A stretch of 64,000 nt of DNA from Sporisorium sorghi (lineage: Eukaryota > Basidiomycota > Ustilaginomycetes > Ustilaginales > Ustilaginaceae), in the NCBI GenBank assembly GCA_023212695.1, contig JALCCG010000099.1, forward strand, positions 1 to 64,000, in the 5' to 3' direction. Position numbers and translations under genes: made by a program. Position 1 is the stretch's first letter. The number at the start of each line of letters is the position of its first letter. The notes under the pieces were generated by a model. The model had not been told where the DNA came from. It did not search any database and worked only from the letters and a program-made list of their open reading frames with translations. Shown piece after piece: positions 1 through 9,137 of the stretch.

Positions 1-2
1 GT

Positions 3-605
3 GCAACGTCTGTCGCTGCCACCGCTGCTGCTACGTCTGCTGCCACAGCATCACCCCGCGCAATCAAGCAGGAAGACGACCAGGACGGCGTCGACGGGCT
101 CGATTTCGAGCGCATCCGCTCCAACGGCTCCAAAACCTCCTCCACCACCACGGACAAAGTCAAACCCTTCGCTGCCACCGGCGACGCCATCACGGGCCAC
201 CTTCCCGCCAAATGGCTCGTCCCGCGCCCACCCGAGTCATACGAACGCCCACCCCCGCTCGACCGCAGCGAACAAGTGTACGAGGTCAGCCACATCGTCG
301 CGATCACGCCGACGCACAGCAAGTGTTTGGTGAGGTGGAAGGGTTTCGGACCGGAGGACGATACGTGGGAGTACTACGACGAGCTGGTGAATGGCGGAGC
401 GAGGGAGGCGGTGGAGGAGTTTATGAAGTGGATTAATGGGGTGCGGGATGAGATTGGGAAGATGTTGGATGGGGAGAGGCAGGAGAAGGTGGAGTTGGAG
501 ATGATGTCGGCCAAGAGTTTGGTGGGGGAGAGTCAGAGGAGGACGTCGGGGAGGAATGGGGCTGGGCTGCCGTTTGCGAATCTGCCGTTGAGTTTGCCGT
601 TTTGA
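3..605 (+). CDS. Chromodomain protein, 5' end outside the window
   Basis: The frame beginning at base 3 stays open to the stop at 603-605 (200 residues seen), with no in-frame ATG before the domain, so the N-terminus lies outside the window. Residues about 90-140 form a chromodomain: a YEVSHIVA strand, the VRWKGF core, and a TWEYYDEL segment carrying the aromatic and acidic positions that cup methyl-lysine. Chromodomains of this kind bind methylated histone H3 tails in the nucleus. The stretch before it is Ser/Thr/Ala-rich and disordered, and contains an IKQED segment that fits the SUMO acceptor consensus. The roughly 60 residues after it are charged, with no second domain such as a chromoshadow visible. 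It could be a stand-alone reader or the C-terminus of a larger chromatin protein; this part does not decide which. Confidence 0.75.
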   Translation, partial: ATSVAATAAATSAATASPRAIKQEDDQDGVDGLDFERIRSNGSKTSSTTTDKVKPFAATGDAITGHLPAKWLVPRPPESYERPPPLDRSEQVYEVSHIVAITPTHSKCLVRWKGFGPEDDTWEYYDELVNGGAREAVEEFMKWINGVRDEIGKMLDGERQEKVELEMMSAKSLVGESQRRTSGRNGAGLPFANLPLSLPF

Positions 606-699
606 ATGCGATATTACTTGGCCATTAGCACGTTACAGACGATTGTGAGCGGGGCGAGACGTGAGCGTTAGAGGGGGGTATACTGCAGTGCAAGTCACA

Positions 700-1623
700 T
701 CAATCACACGCATTGACAGCATCGAGCAGCGCATCATCCTGATCAATCTGCTCCCGGAACCACGCCGGCAAAGCCTCGCGCTCCGGATACGCAATGAGAT
801 CCGTATCGAACATCTCTACGAACCTCTCGTTTGTCGCCCTCGCCCTGTTTCCGGCAAAGTGCCTGTACTCGAGCAAAATGGTCGCGAAGTTCCACCTCTG
901 CAGCTTGCGGAGGCAGCCGAGGAGGACGCCGATCTCGTGGATCCCCGAGGTGTCTGTGACGAGGACCGGGTGGTGCGTCGAGTCGAGGAGGATGTGCAGG
1001 CTGTCCTTGACGAGGTCTTCTGTGAGGGTCGAGGTGCGGCTGGAGAGCGGTGTGGTGGGCGAGGTGGTGTGTAGGAACGAGAGCGAGAGCGGGGGGTCGG
1101 CGTCGTCTGCGGTGGCGGAGGAGAGGTCGGGCGTGCCCCACCGCCGCAAGCCGAAGTGCAGGAACGCGATGCCGTGCTTCTTGCAGAACGCAGTCAGGCT
1201 CGGCGAGGGCAGCTCCGCGGTTAGCGACAGGATGGTGCGCAGCTGCAGCGTGCGTAAGAAGGAATGGTTCGACGGCGTAGGCGTGGCAGAGCGGTAGATC
1301 TGCGGTGCTACCGAGGCAAAGAGTGCAGGTGGCTCGACTAGCGATGCTGTCGGTATCGGTGTTGATGGCGTTGTGTGATGGTGGTGGTGATGGTGATGCG
1401 AGTGCGAGTGAGAGTGCGAGTGGTGAGACGAGGATGCAGATGTGGACTGCTGCAGAGGGCTGGACGAAGAAGGCGAGGTGCCTAGCTTCGACGTCGAGGC
1501 TGATGGTGGCGCTAGGTGTGAGCTCGTCATGATGTGCGCTGGAGCTCGGTGGAGATGACCGGCAGTGATGGTGTGAGGCGTGGAAGGAGGAGGCGAGGTC
1601 GGTTGCCGTCGCTGTTTGTGCAT
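700..1623 (-). CDS. Oca/Siw14-type tyrosine phosphatase-like protein with no catalytic Cys
   Basis: A 307-residue protein of the plant/fungal atypical dual-specificity phosphatase family (Siw14, Oca1-Oca6), whose active members cleave inositol pyrophosphates. The first 90 residues are Ser/Pro-rich with a His run at about 76-83. The family fold starts near residue 108 (PQIYRSA) and continues through ILSLTAE and the GCLRKLQRWN and EYRHFAG blocks typical of the family. In the active-site loop (HPVLVTDTSGIHEIG) the nucleophilic Cys is replaced by Asp224 and the phosphate-binding Arg by Glu230, so the CX5R signature is lost. That predicts a pseudophosphatase, as for some yeast Oca subunits thought to be structural. 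ATG 1623 is the longest start; Met32 (1530) is also plausible. It is divergent from SLX4 (290 bp) and convergent with the chromodomain gene. Confidence 0.8.
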   Translation of the reverse strand: MHKQRRQPTSPPPSTPHTITAGHLHRAPAHIMTSSHLAPPSASTSKLGTSPSSSSPLQQSTSASSSHHSHSHSHSHHHHHHHHTTPSTPIPTASLVEPPALFASVAPQIYRSATPTPSNHSFLRTLQLRTILSLTAELPSPSLTAFCKKHGIAFLHFGLRRWGTPDLSSATADDADPPLSLSFLHTTSPTTPLSSRTSTLTEDLVKDSLHILLDSTHHPVLVTDTSGIHEIGVLLGCLRKLQRWNFATILLEYRHFAGNRARATNERFVEMFDTDLIAYPEREALPAWFREQIDQDDALLDAVNACD

Positions 1624-1913
1624 TTCATGGACCCTTGATCGTCATAACGCGGAAACTCGGCCTTGTCTTGCTCCACTCCTCCTCAACCGCATTCCTTACC
1701 AGCGACCTTGACTCAGCCTTCCTCACCGCCATCATACAGCCTCTGCACCAACAACGTCACAATGCCAGGACAGCCACTGCACACCTGAATCAACCACCTC
1801 ACGCGTGACCCGCACCACCACCGCTCATGCTCCGCACATCCCTCGCAGCGTGTCACCAGCTGGCGCCCTCTCCACATTACCTCTGCCTACCCTTCCTCTT
1901 ACCCGCACACACC

Positions 1914-2789
1914 ATGTCCAGGCGATCCAGCCGGCTAAGCGGCCACCTCTCGGGCTCATCTCCACCCTCAAGCCTCGACGTCTTCCACAGCAACAGGACT
2001 CTCAGCACCGACGCAGCCGCCGGGCCGTCCTCAAGGGCAGACGCAACCTCGATCCCATACTTTGAGGAATGGCCTACAGAAGCGCTACAAGCCGAGGTGA
2101 AGCGGTACGGCTTCAAGGTGTCGAGGAAGCGAGCGACGCTGATTGACCAGCTCAAGGCGGTGTATGAGGCGCTGCACCGGTCAAAGGCGGCGTTCGAAGC
2201 GCCTACCGGGAACGGTGATGCAGCTGCAGCCGCCACTGAAGCGGCCCCTGTAGCGAGAACAAAGCGGACGCTCATCTTGCCAGCTTCCACGTCGGGTATG
2301 GAGAGTGCTGCGGTGGGAAAGGGGAAAGGCAAAGGCAAAGGACGGCAAAGCGATCCGTTCGTTCTCGACGCTGACTCTACGTCCGACTCGTCGTCCGACT
2401 CTGTAACGCTGGCTTCCAACGGAGCAAACGAAGAGGCAGGCGACTACACAGCGCAGCTCGAGCTAGAAGCGCAATCCGCCACCGACGGATCCTCCTCAGA
2501 CATCCCCCTCTCCGCACACCCACCCGAAGGCGACGCTCCCGAACCAGCAGTCGAGCCCACCGCAGCGCTCGCAGACACAATGACAAGTGCCATCCGAGCC
2601 GACGCTGCCCTGTGGGGCAGAGTCCTGCGCTTCGAGCCGGTCAGCTTTGACGAGTTTGTCAGCATCGCGACGCAGAGCGGGCTAGGCATGGATACGGGGA
2701 AGAGGAAGGACGAGGTGAGGACGTGGTTGGACAGGCAGTGTATATGTTTTTATTCGAACGATTTGACGGGGCCAAGGAGTCGGCATTGA
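1914..2789 (+). CDS. SLX4: SLX4, scaffold subunit of a structure-specific endonuclease
   Basis: A 291-residue protein that resembles the conserved C-terminal part of SLX4, the scaffold that binds the SLX1 nuclease to resolve branched DNA (replication forks, Holliday junctions). Residues about 49-90 (YFEEWPTEALQAEVKRYGF, then a Lys/Arg-rich turn and a helix) match the SAP-like helix-extension-helix of SLX4. Residues about 225-285 (LWGRVLRFEPVSF up to LDRQCICFYS) match the helical domain that contacts SLX1. A KGKGKGKGRQ basic stretch and acidic/Ser-rich linkers lie between. The ATG at 1914 (CACACCATGTCC) is preferred over an in-frame ATG at 1827, which would add a leader-like hydrophobic segment. 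It is short beside animal SLX4 and lacks the UBZ and BTB regions, as in other fungi. An upstream exon cannot be excluded. Confidence 0.8.
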   Translation: MSRRSSRLSGHLSGSSPPSSLDVFHSNRTLSTDAAAGPSSRADATSIPYFEEWPTEALQAEVKRYGFKVSRKRATLIDQLKAVYEALHRSKAAFEAPTGNGDAAAAATEAAPVARTKRTLILPASTSGMESAAVGKGKGKGKGRQSDPFVLDADSTSDSSSDSVTLASNGANEEAGDYTAQLELEAQSATDGSSSDIPLSAHPPEGDAPEPAVEPTAALADTMTSAIRADAALWGRVLRFEPVSFDEFVSIATQSGLGMDTGKRKDEVRTWLDRQCICFYSNDLTGPRSRH

Positions 2790-2981
2790 CGAGGAGAGCG
2801 GAAAGGGAACAAGAAGAAATGCACATTGAATTCGAAGACGAACGAGAACGAGAAGAAAGTGTGGACAGCGAAGAAGAGAGAGACAGCGCATCAAGCGTCG
2901 GTACAGAATAGGGGAGGATGAAGGCGAAGGAAGAAGGGAGAGCGAAGGCGAGGTGAGGACTGGAGGGGATGATAACGTCGT

Positions 2982-4235
2982 CTATTCGGTCTGCTTCAAC
3001 GTACCGACGCGAGTGTGGTGCTTCTCCTCGACCTTTCCCTCGACCTCCTTGGACAGCAGACCAGCCTGCTTGAAGCACGACGTCAACTTGACCCTCTCCT
3101 CCCTATCCAGCTTGGCCGGGGTTGCGACGCACACCTGCTTCTCGTCCACCTTGACGATACCCTTCTTCTTCCTATGGTGCTTCTCCAACGACGCCTCACG
3201 CAGCTGGCATTTGTAGTCGCAGTGGTCTTCGTCGTACTGCTGATAATGGTGTCCCTTGACCTCGTCATCCGTGTACTCCTTGCCCGGGATCACATCGCGC
3301 TTTGTAATCGCGGGCAAGTCGAGCCACTCGTCGCCGCCTGCGGAGTGCGATGCCCACCACAACAAGTCCCTTGCGCTGCCGTCGTCGTTGAAGTAGCTGT
3401 TCAAGCTGCTCGGGTACGGGTCGGGTTTCTGGTTCACCGGGAACCCGCCCAGCCACGCCGAGCGCTTGACGTAGCCCTGCTTGCGCATCCACTGCACGGC
3501 CTTGATGTGGAAATCCTTGATCTGCTGCTGCGATCCGCCACTGGCTTGGGTGATGCCGTACTCGGTCATCCAGATCGGCAGCCTGAACTCGTCGTGCACG
3601 CTGCTGATCCAGTGCGTCAGCTTGTCAAAATCCCGCCACGATCCGTACCAGTGCAGCGCGATGAAGCTAATCTTGCACCCGAGCTTGTGACACTCGGCCA
3701 TGAACTGCTGCAGCCACTGCATGTTCCAGCACACCTGCGGCGATCCCACCTGCACACCCATATCCGCAAACGGCTGCAGCTCCTGCATCCACAGCTTCGC
3801 CGCCGCTTGCGGTCCCAGATCCGCCTGGCCCTGCACATCAGGCTCGTTGCACGCAAGCATGTACTGAGGCTTCCTTTCCCGCGCCTCCTTTTTCACCGCT
3901 TCCCACTTGTCCCACTTCGAAGGGCCCCAAAACGTCGGCACATACTCGAACCCGAGCTTGTCCAGTTCGGGAACACACGGGTCCTGCCAGTGATGGTACC
4001 AGGAGATGTCCGTGCGTTTGGTGGATTTCAGGCCCTTGATGCAGTACGGCCCACAACCCCAGGGAACGCCGATGTTCAGCCCAGAGTCGTTGCTGCGCGT
4101 GACGATTGGTTTGGGCGCGTCATGCTCTTGGTGGTGCTTGTGGTGGCCGTGATGGTGGTGGTGTTTTTTGGATGTTGCCGGGGCGACCAGCGCCAGGGCG
4201 AGGATGGTGGCGAGAACGCCGAGCTTGAGCTTCAT
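2982..4235 (-). CDS. Secreted GH128-type beta-1,3-glucanase-like protein with a His-rich N-terminus
   Basis: A 417-residue protein with a clear signal peptide (residues 1-22: positive start, hydrophobic core, ATS cleavage region), which fixes the ATG at 4235; an in-frame extension to 4430 is leader sequence. Mature residues 23-39 hold ten His residues. The catalytic domain (about 52-300) resembles the glycosyl hydrolase catalytic core related to Asl1 and GH128 endo-beta-1,3-glucanases: VPWGCGPYC, SWYHHW, YVPTFWG, LACNEPD (Glu131, likely acid/base), FIALHWYG and WMTEYG (Glu225, likely nucleophile). The likely role is cell-wall glucan cleavage or binding outside the cell. The C-terminal 100 residues are Lys/His-rich with a dibasic Lys-Arg (ITKRDV), a possible Kex2 site. 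Substrate is inferred from the family only. Confidence 0.82.
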   Translation of the reverse strand: MKLKLGVLATILALALVAPATSKKHHHHHGHHKHHQEHDAPKPIVTRSNDSGLNIGVPWGCGPYCIKGLKSTKRTDISWYHHWQDPCVPELDKLGFEYVPTFWGPSKWDKWEAVKKEARERKPQYMLACNEPDVQGQADLGPQAAAKLWMQELQPFADMGVQVGSPQVCWNMQWLQQFMAECHKLGCKISFIALHWYGSWRDFDKLTHWISSVHDEFRLPIWMTEYGITQASGGSQQQIKDFHIKAVQWMRKQGYVKRSAWLGGFPVNQKPDPYPSSLNSYFNDDGSARDLLWWASHSAGGDEWLDLPAITKRDVIPGKEYTDDEVKGHHYQQYDEDHCDYKCQLREASLEKHHRKKKGIVKVDEKQVCVATPAKLDREERVKLTSCFKQAGLLSKEVEGKVEEKHHTRVGTLKQTE

Positions 4236-4430
4236 TGCGAGGATGCTCAGCGAAGTGAAGACGCCTGCTGAGAGAGGATGGTGATTTGCTGAGCGAGTAG
4301 GAAAAGAAAGGGAAAGCGAGCAATTCCTTAGAGAGGCGGGAAAGGGTAGAGAGAGTAGGAAGGAGAAGATAGGAGAGACGCAGGGAGAGAGGAGAAAAGG
4401 GGGCAATGAAGTCCTCAGACGAGACAACAC

Positions 4431-4440
4431 GCTTATAAAG
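4431..4440 (-). promoter_or_regulatory. Possible TATA box for the GH128-type gene
   Basis: Read on the minus strand the sequence is CTTTATAAGC, about 200 bp before the ATG at 4235. The intervening leader is strongly pyrimidine-rich, as in other leaders in this window. This is the only TATA-like element near the start. Assignment is by position. Confidence 0.4.
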
Positions 4441-5294
4441 TACGAGTGGGGGGCCAGCCAAAGTCTCTTGGCCGGAGACCGCTTTCAAAACGTCACTCGA
4501 CTCACCTCAAAGGGGCGGCGTGGCGCCTTTGTGAGGAGCAAAGCCTTCCTTTGTGGGAGTTCTGGTCACGTTCGTGTCTGCTTGGCACAAACCAGAGTAC
4601 GCTAGTCTGGTACCGAGCAGGCCCAAAGCGTTGAAGAGATTGTTCTCGGTGCTCGCGTTTTCCCACAACAGACCCACCGTGCCTACATGAAGCCCACTGG
4701 CTCTAGTGCTGGCAAGGACACCAAGGCTTTCAGTCGATCCTCTCTGGCATCCCACACAACGCCCAAGACCCCATTTTTGACACACCAGTGCTGTCAAGGC
4801 TTTAATCGATTGAAGCATGGCTTGTCCATGACATGACTGGAAATCAAAGCGTTGTACAGGAACTCTGCCATTGTTCTGCAGAGCAAGTTGTGAGCTTTGA
4901 CTGCGACGCAAGGCGATGCGAGGCTCGGAGGGGGAAAACAGTGGGCCTCAGCGCTCTTTGCTTCCAACAAAAGCGCATGCACGCATACTGTAGCTCTCAT
5001 TTCATGCACGCTCGAATGCGCCCTTGTGTGACGGTCTAGAAGGAATTCTGCTCAATCTTTCCGCAGCACGGCGGGACCGGGTTGCAGCGCGGACCGTGCC
5101 CTTGACCCCTGAGTCAATCCGAGCTGCAGAACGAGGCTCGAGCTCCGTCGACACAATGCCACTCACTTCCAACTCGCTAGATCAAGCATAGACATTCTAT
5201 AGAAGCTTCCGGATGCATTCTGATCCTTCCGTCGGGGCAAGTTTATCGACAAAGATGGCAAGCTAGCTCCTCTCTATCCGAGCAGCAGTCTGGA
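4441..5294. other. Intergenic, no gene seen
   Basis: About 850 bp between the GH128-type promoter and the 3' end of the EamA transporter. The open frames here are short and unlike any protein I know, and there is no poly-pyrimidine leader or good start context. It probably holds the upstream regulatory region of the secreted glucanase-like gene and the 3' UTR of the transporter. Confidence 0.5.
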
Positions 5295-7388
5295 CTAGTG
5301 AACGGAATCCCCACCACCAACAAGCACCGCAAAGCCTGCCCCTATCAACGTACACCCCACCACACTGATCCACTTTAGCTCGTGGCCCAGCAGCACATCC
5401 GCAATCTCGACCAGGATCGTCGTCATCAAACAGCTCACTGACGCCAGCACGGGCCCCCAGAGCGACAACAGAATCATAAACGCCGCGTTGAAGAAGATGC
5501 CAAACAGGCCGACGAGGGCGATGGAGACGTAGGTGCGCGCGTTGTGCGGCAGCTCGAAGGGTTCCCAACCGAGGTGGTTTGCGACGAGAAGTGCGATCCA
5601 AAAGGTGGTGAAGGTGGTGAGGCCGATGCCGGCTGTCATGACGTTGGCGTGTAGGCCGAACGGGAGGGGTGGTGGGATGGAGGGGTCGTGCACGGTGCGA
5701 TGCGACGAGGTGCGGCGGCTGGGGCCCGGTCGGGATGCATTCGTGTCGTCTGGCGGGAGAGTGTCAGGAGCGGAAAGCTGGTGCGTCGAGAGGTGCGAGC
5801 GCGTGCGGTGGAGCCGAGTGGCGCCAGAAAGCACCTGTCGTTCTTCGTCCTCGTCTAGCTCGGATTCGGTCGCTTGGCTTTCGTCGTCCATGTCGTTGGC
5901 CGGACCAGTGGACACACGGACAGCCTTGGCGTGCACGCGCACCTGGTCTGCCGCGGCCGCCGTCTTTGCCGCTTTACCCGCGTCTTCAGGTTCGAGCGGT
6001 GTCGCCGGCTCCGGCGGAGGCGTGATGCTTTGGTAGTCTGGACGCTCTTGATCTATCAACCTGTCGACTGCGGTCGAGTATCTCCTCGCCTCGATAGACT
6101 CTTGCTTCTTGACATCATCCGCATCATCGTCGCCAAGAACATGCTGAGCCGTTTCCACATCATCGGTGCTGAGCGTGCTGAGGTCGCCGTTGGCTTGGTC
6201 GTGGCGCGATTCGGATTGAGAAGACCGCAACAGCCCTTCGGTCTCGTATCGCTGCTGGTGATCGTCCTCGTCAGCATCTTGATAGCGAATGTAACTCCGC
6301 GAGCGACGATTGCGACCGCCGGGAAGGGCCGAGTACATTTCTGCCTGCTTTTGCTCATCTGGAAGCGTGCCGATAAGTTTGAACGCCATTTCGTAGGCTG
6401 CCATGGTGACTGCGCCGATGAATGCGAGCAGATCGCCTAGGACGGGATTGTGCGCGCTGCTGACAGGCGGAGGCTCAGAAGAGTTTTCTTGCCTTTTCGC
6501 CAAGAAACGACCGATGATGGTCTGGATCGAGCGTCGAACAAGCTGCTCTGCAGGGTCGTCCTTTGCCGGTGGCTTGCCATGCACGGGATCGATGGGCTTG
6601 GGCACCTTCCGGTGGTCTGCACCGCCATACGCAACAATGATGACACCGAGACACGCCAGCAGCACGGAAAACACCTTTCTTCTCTCCCACTTTTCGCCGA
6701 GAAACCAGACCGAAAACACGAGCGCCCATACGGAAAACGTGTTGTAGATGGCAGTAATATCCGCCATCGACGTCATAGGCACTGCGCAGTACCAGCTGAG
6801 AGCGGGTACAGTGATGCCTATGGTCAAGATGAAGAAAAGACCGGCGAGTCGAAGCACGTTGAAGCCGAACTGTTGCTCGAGAAAAGACGCCGGACGACGT
6901 CGCGAGCTTTCGGATGCGTGTTGCTCCCAGTCGTTGCCGCTTGTACGAATACCTCTGCCTGAAGCTTGACTGAGTCGTTGACGAACGGCATCGGCACGTG
7001 GATCTGGTAGAGAAGACGCCGGCGTATCCAACTGCCATCTCAAATTCTGAGCGATGAGATGGAGGTAGTGCGTGATGGGTCGGCCCGTAGTCCATTTGAG
7101 GAAGAGAAGGTGCATAGGAAAGAGGAGCAAGAAGCTGCTATGCCCAACGTAGAGCGAAAGGAACGGTTTCCTGTAGTTGAGCGTTTTTTCGTTTTGAACG
7201 TATTGCGCGAACTCGGTTTGGAGAGTGTATGCGAATAGACTGAGGACAAAGGCAAAGATAGCTTTGCCTCCTCCAGGCAAATTCATAAAGCTTGCCCTTT
7301 TCGCTCGAGGTGTCGGAGTGGTTGCCGCATTGGCTTGGTGCTCTGCTGTGTCACCAGCATAGCTGTCGCGAAAGATGTTGGTCGACAT
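5295..7388 (-). CDS. EamA/SLC35F-type membrane transporter with a long cytosolic loop
   Basis: A 697-residue multi-spanning protein of the drug/metabolite transporter superfamily, closest in pattern to SLC35F-type proteins and yeast YML018C/THI74. Membrane segments are visible at about 41-62, 74-97, 174-260 (several, including the conserved MTSMADITAIYNTFSVW and FLGEKW...GVIIVAYGG blocks), 315-340 and four in the last 118 residues (for example GLFGIFFNAAFMILL). A hydrophilic segment of about 230 residues (roughly 345-578), rich in Ser, Asp and Glu, splits the two halves and has no recognisable domain. The reading frame is continuous through it, so it is not an obvious unspliced intron. Substrate unknown; the relatives sit in vacuolar or other internal membranes. 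It is divergent from SEC20 over 510 bp. Confidence 0.8.
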   Translation of the reverse strand: MSTNIFRDSYAGDTAEHQANAATTPTPRAKRASFMNLPGGGKAIFAFVLSLFAYTLQTEFAQYVQNEKTLNYRKPFLSLYVGHSSFLLLFPMHLLFLKWTTGRPITHYLHLIAQNLRWQLDTPASSLPDPRADAVRQRLSQASGRGIRTSGNDWEQHASESSRRRPASFLEQQFGFNVLRLAGLFFILTIGITVPALSWYCAVPMTSMADITAIYNTFSVWALVFSVWFLGEKWERRKVFSVLLACLGVIIVAYGGADHRKVPKPIDPVHGKPPAKDDPAEQLVRRSIQTIIGRFLAKRQENSSEPPPVSSAHNPVLGDLLAFIGAVTMAAYEMAFKLIGTLPDEQKQAEMYSALPGGRNRRSRSYIRYQDADEDDHQQRYETEGLLRSSQSESRHDQANGDLSTLSTDDVETAQHVLGDDDADDVKKQESIEARRYSTAVDRLIDQERPDYQSITPPPEPATPLEPEDAGKAAKTAAAADQVRVHAKAVRVSTGPANDMDDESQATESELDEDEERQVLSGATRLHRTRSHLSTHQLSAPDTLPPDDTNASRPGPSRRTSSHRTVHDPSIPPPLPFGLHANVMTAGIGLTTFTTFWIALLVANHLGWEPFELPHNARTYVSIALVGLFGIFFNAAFMILLSLWGPVLASVSCLMTTILVEIADVLLGHELKWISVVGCTLIGAGFAVLVGGGDSVH

Positions 7389-7898
7389 GCTTGGCGCATA
7401 CGGTGCTGCCGAGGTGACTGATCCTGTGCGGGGCGCGTCGACGGGTCAGATCCGACAGAGCAACAGAAAGGCAAAAGCGATCGGAGCGCTACCGATGCAT
7501 CTGTAGAAGCAACGGACCCGCCGATGTCAAATGCACTCGGTGCTTACGGAGAAGCCGAACAAGTCCCAAGAGAGTGAAAAGAGCGTGACATGGGCGAGGA
7601 GCCTGTCGGCCGTTCTCTGGATGAGATTATGTCCGTGTCGGAGAGGCTGACTGAGCCTAAGCCTGGGCCGTAAAGCAGCGTTGAGAAGTGTGGGGGAGCG
7701 TCGTGGCAGCGAAATGTGATGGTGGGACAAGAGCTGGAGCTGCAAGTTGCTGCACTTGACATGTCTTGTTGCTGTCACTCGAGGGAAAACCGAAATTTGT
7801 CTTCCGACACGGTCGGGCCACGCCGACGCTCAAAATTGCACCTTCCATCATCACAAACTCCATTCCCAACCTTCCATCGCCCACTGCCATCAGCAACC
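7389..7898. other. Divergent promoter region, transporter / SEC20
   Basis: 510 bp between two divergent starts. The last 60 bp before SEC20 are C/T-rich (leader-like). No TATA box or repeat is obvious. Open frames crossing it are extensions of SEC20 or unsupported. Confidence 0.45.
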
Positions 7899-9002
7899 AT
7901 GTCTTCGGCCATAGCATCCAGCTCACGCCCCCTAGTACCACCCGACCTCGCCGCCGTCCACGCCTCCTTCCAACGCTACAGCCAAGATGTGACCGATCAT
8001 CAAATCCCGCGCCTGCAAACGTGCACCAGCGCCTCCCTCCTCGCGGACTACGAAGCCGAGCTCATCGCCTCCCTCGACGGCCTCAAGCGGCAAGCGAACG
8101 ACCTCAAGCTTGCCGTCGACGAAGCCGACTCCCCCTCCGAGCGTCACGCGCTCACAACTCTCGCCGCCTCCGCAAGCCAAGAACTCGAGCAAATTCGGCA
8201 ATCGGCCCGTCAAGCGCTGCTCGCCGCGCGGCGTTCCATCGCGACCGCGCGCACGGCCGAAGCACGCGCCGGGCTGCAGCTCGCCGCGGACAGCGCGAAG
8301 GAGCGCACCGGTGGCCGTGCCGGCTCGTCCGGGCAAGACAAGCTCATGGCCGCTTCGCAGGATGTCACGGACGCACTGCGCCGCACCGTGGCACTCATGT
8401 CGTCTGAACTCGAGAAATCCGCCATGTCGAGCCAGCTGCTCGAAGAGTCGTCGCAGACGCTCTCAAGCTTGTCCTTCCAGTACGGCTCGCTGACGACGCT
8501 CATGGCGAATTCGGCGAAGATGATCAAGACTATGGAGAGGGAGGATCTGATCGGGAAGGGCATGGTGGCTGCGGCGTTTTTGTTCTTTTTGGGGTGTGTG
8601 GGGTATATTGTGTATGTGAGGCTGATCAGTAAGGGGATTGGGCTGCTTGGGGTTTTCTTTAGGTTGTTTGGACTGAACAGGTTGGTGGGCGGGATGGCGA
8701 GTCGGACGGCGGAGGATGCAGGGCAGAAAGCGGCGCAGTTGGAGCAGGTGGTGGCGGACAGTACGAAGACGGCGGTAGACGTGGCAAAGGCGGTGACTAC
8801 AGCCGTAGCGTCGGCTGTGTCGGCCGCGGCGGCTGCACAGGCGAGCTCAGTGACACGCCAGGTCAAGCAGGATGTGGTGGATCTGCAAGACGATCTCGAG
8901 CAGCTCGTCGAGACCGTTATGCCGCCGCAAGACGAGCAGCCGCCTGGAGATGCGCCAAAGACGCGAGCCAACACGCTTCCGGTCGAACATGTCGAGCTGT
9001 GA
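7899..9002 (+). CDS. SEC20: SEC20-type SNARE of Golgi-to-ER transport
   Basis: A 367-residue type II membrane SNARE. Residues 1-150 are helical with Ala/Gln-rich coiled coils. The Sec20/BNIP1 SNARE-like segment (about 150-218: LRRTVALMSSELEKSAMSSQ followed by LEESSQTLSSLSFQYGSL) leads to a single membrane span at about 222-244 (VAAAFLFFLGCVGYIVYV). Sec20 works with Ufe1, Use1 and Sec22 and the Dsl1 tether in fusion of COPI vesicles with the ER. The 120 residues after the span, expected in the lumen, contain an Ala-rich coiled stretch and end in HVEL-stop, close to the HDEL retrieval signal at the end of yeast Sec20. The ATG at 7899 (AACCATGTCT) is chosen; upstream in-frame codons are leader. 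It is convergent with MRPL16 (135 bp). Confidence 0.85.
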   Translation: MSSAIASSSRPLVPPDLAAVHASFQRYSQDVTDHQIPRLQTCTSASLLADYEAELIASLDGLKRQANDLKLAVDEADSPSERHALTTLAASASQELEQIRQSARQALLAARRSIATARTAEARAGLQLAADSAKERTGGRAGSSGQDKLMAASQDVTDALRRTVALMSSELEKSAMSSQLLEESSQTLSSLSFQYGSLTTLMANSAKMIKTMEREDLIGKGMVAAAFLFFLGCVGYIVYVRLISKGIGLLGVFFRLFGLNRLVGGMASRTAEDAGQKAAQLEQVVADSTKTAVDVAKAVTTAVASAVSAAAAAQASSVTRQVKQDVVDLQDDLEQLVETVMPPQDEQPPGDAPKTRANTLPVEHVEL

Positions 9003-9137
9003 ATCTCAAGCCATTTCGCCTTCACGCGGTCCAGTGCATTCGTGCTGTGTGCGTGCGTCGCTTCAGTTCACAAACAGAATCGACAAGCTGAAAATGTGAT
9101 GTTGAGAAAAGTCTATGATACAACGCAGTTTCGACCG

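Noticed and set aside
3015..4271. 418-codon plus-strand frame opposite the GH128-type gene
   Set aside because: It mirrors a real gene with signal peptide and active-site motifs. GC-rich codon use commonly leaves the opposite strand open; the translation has no domain.
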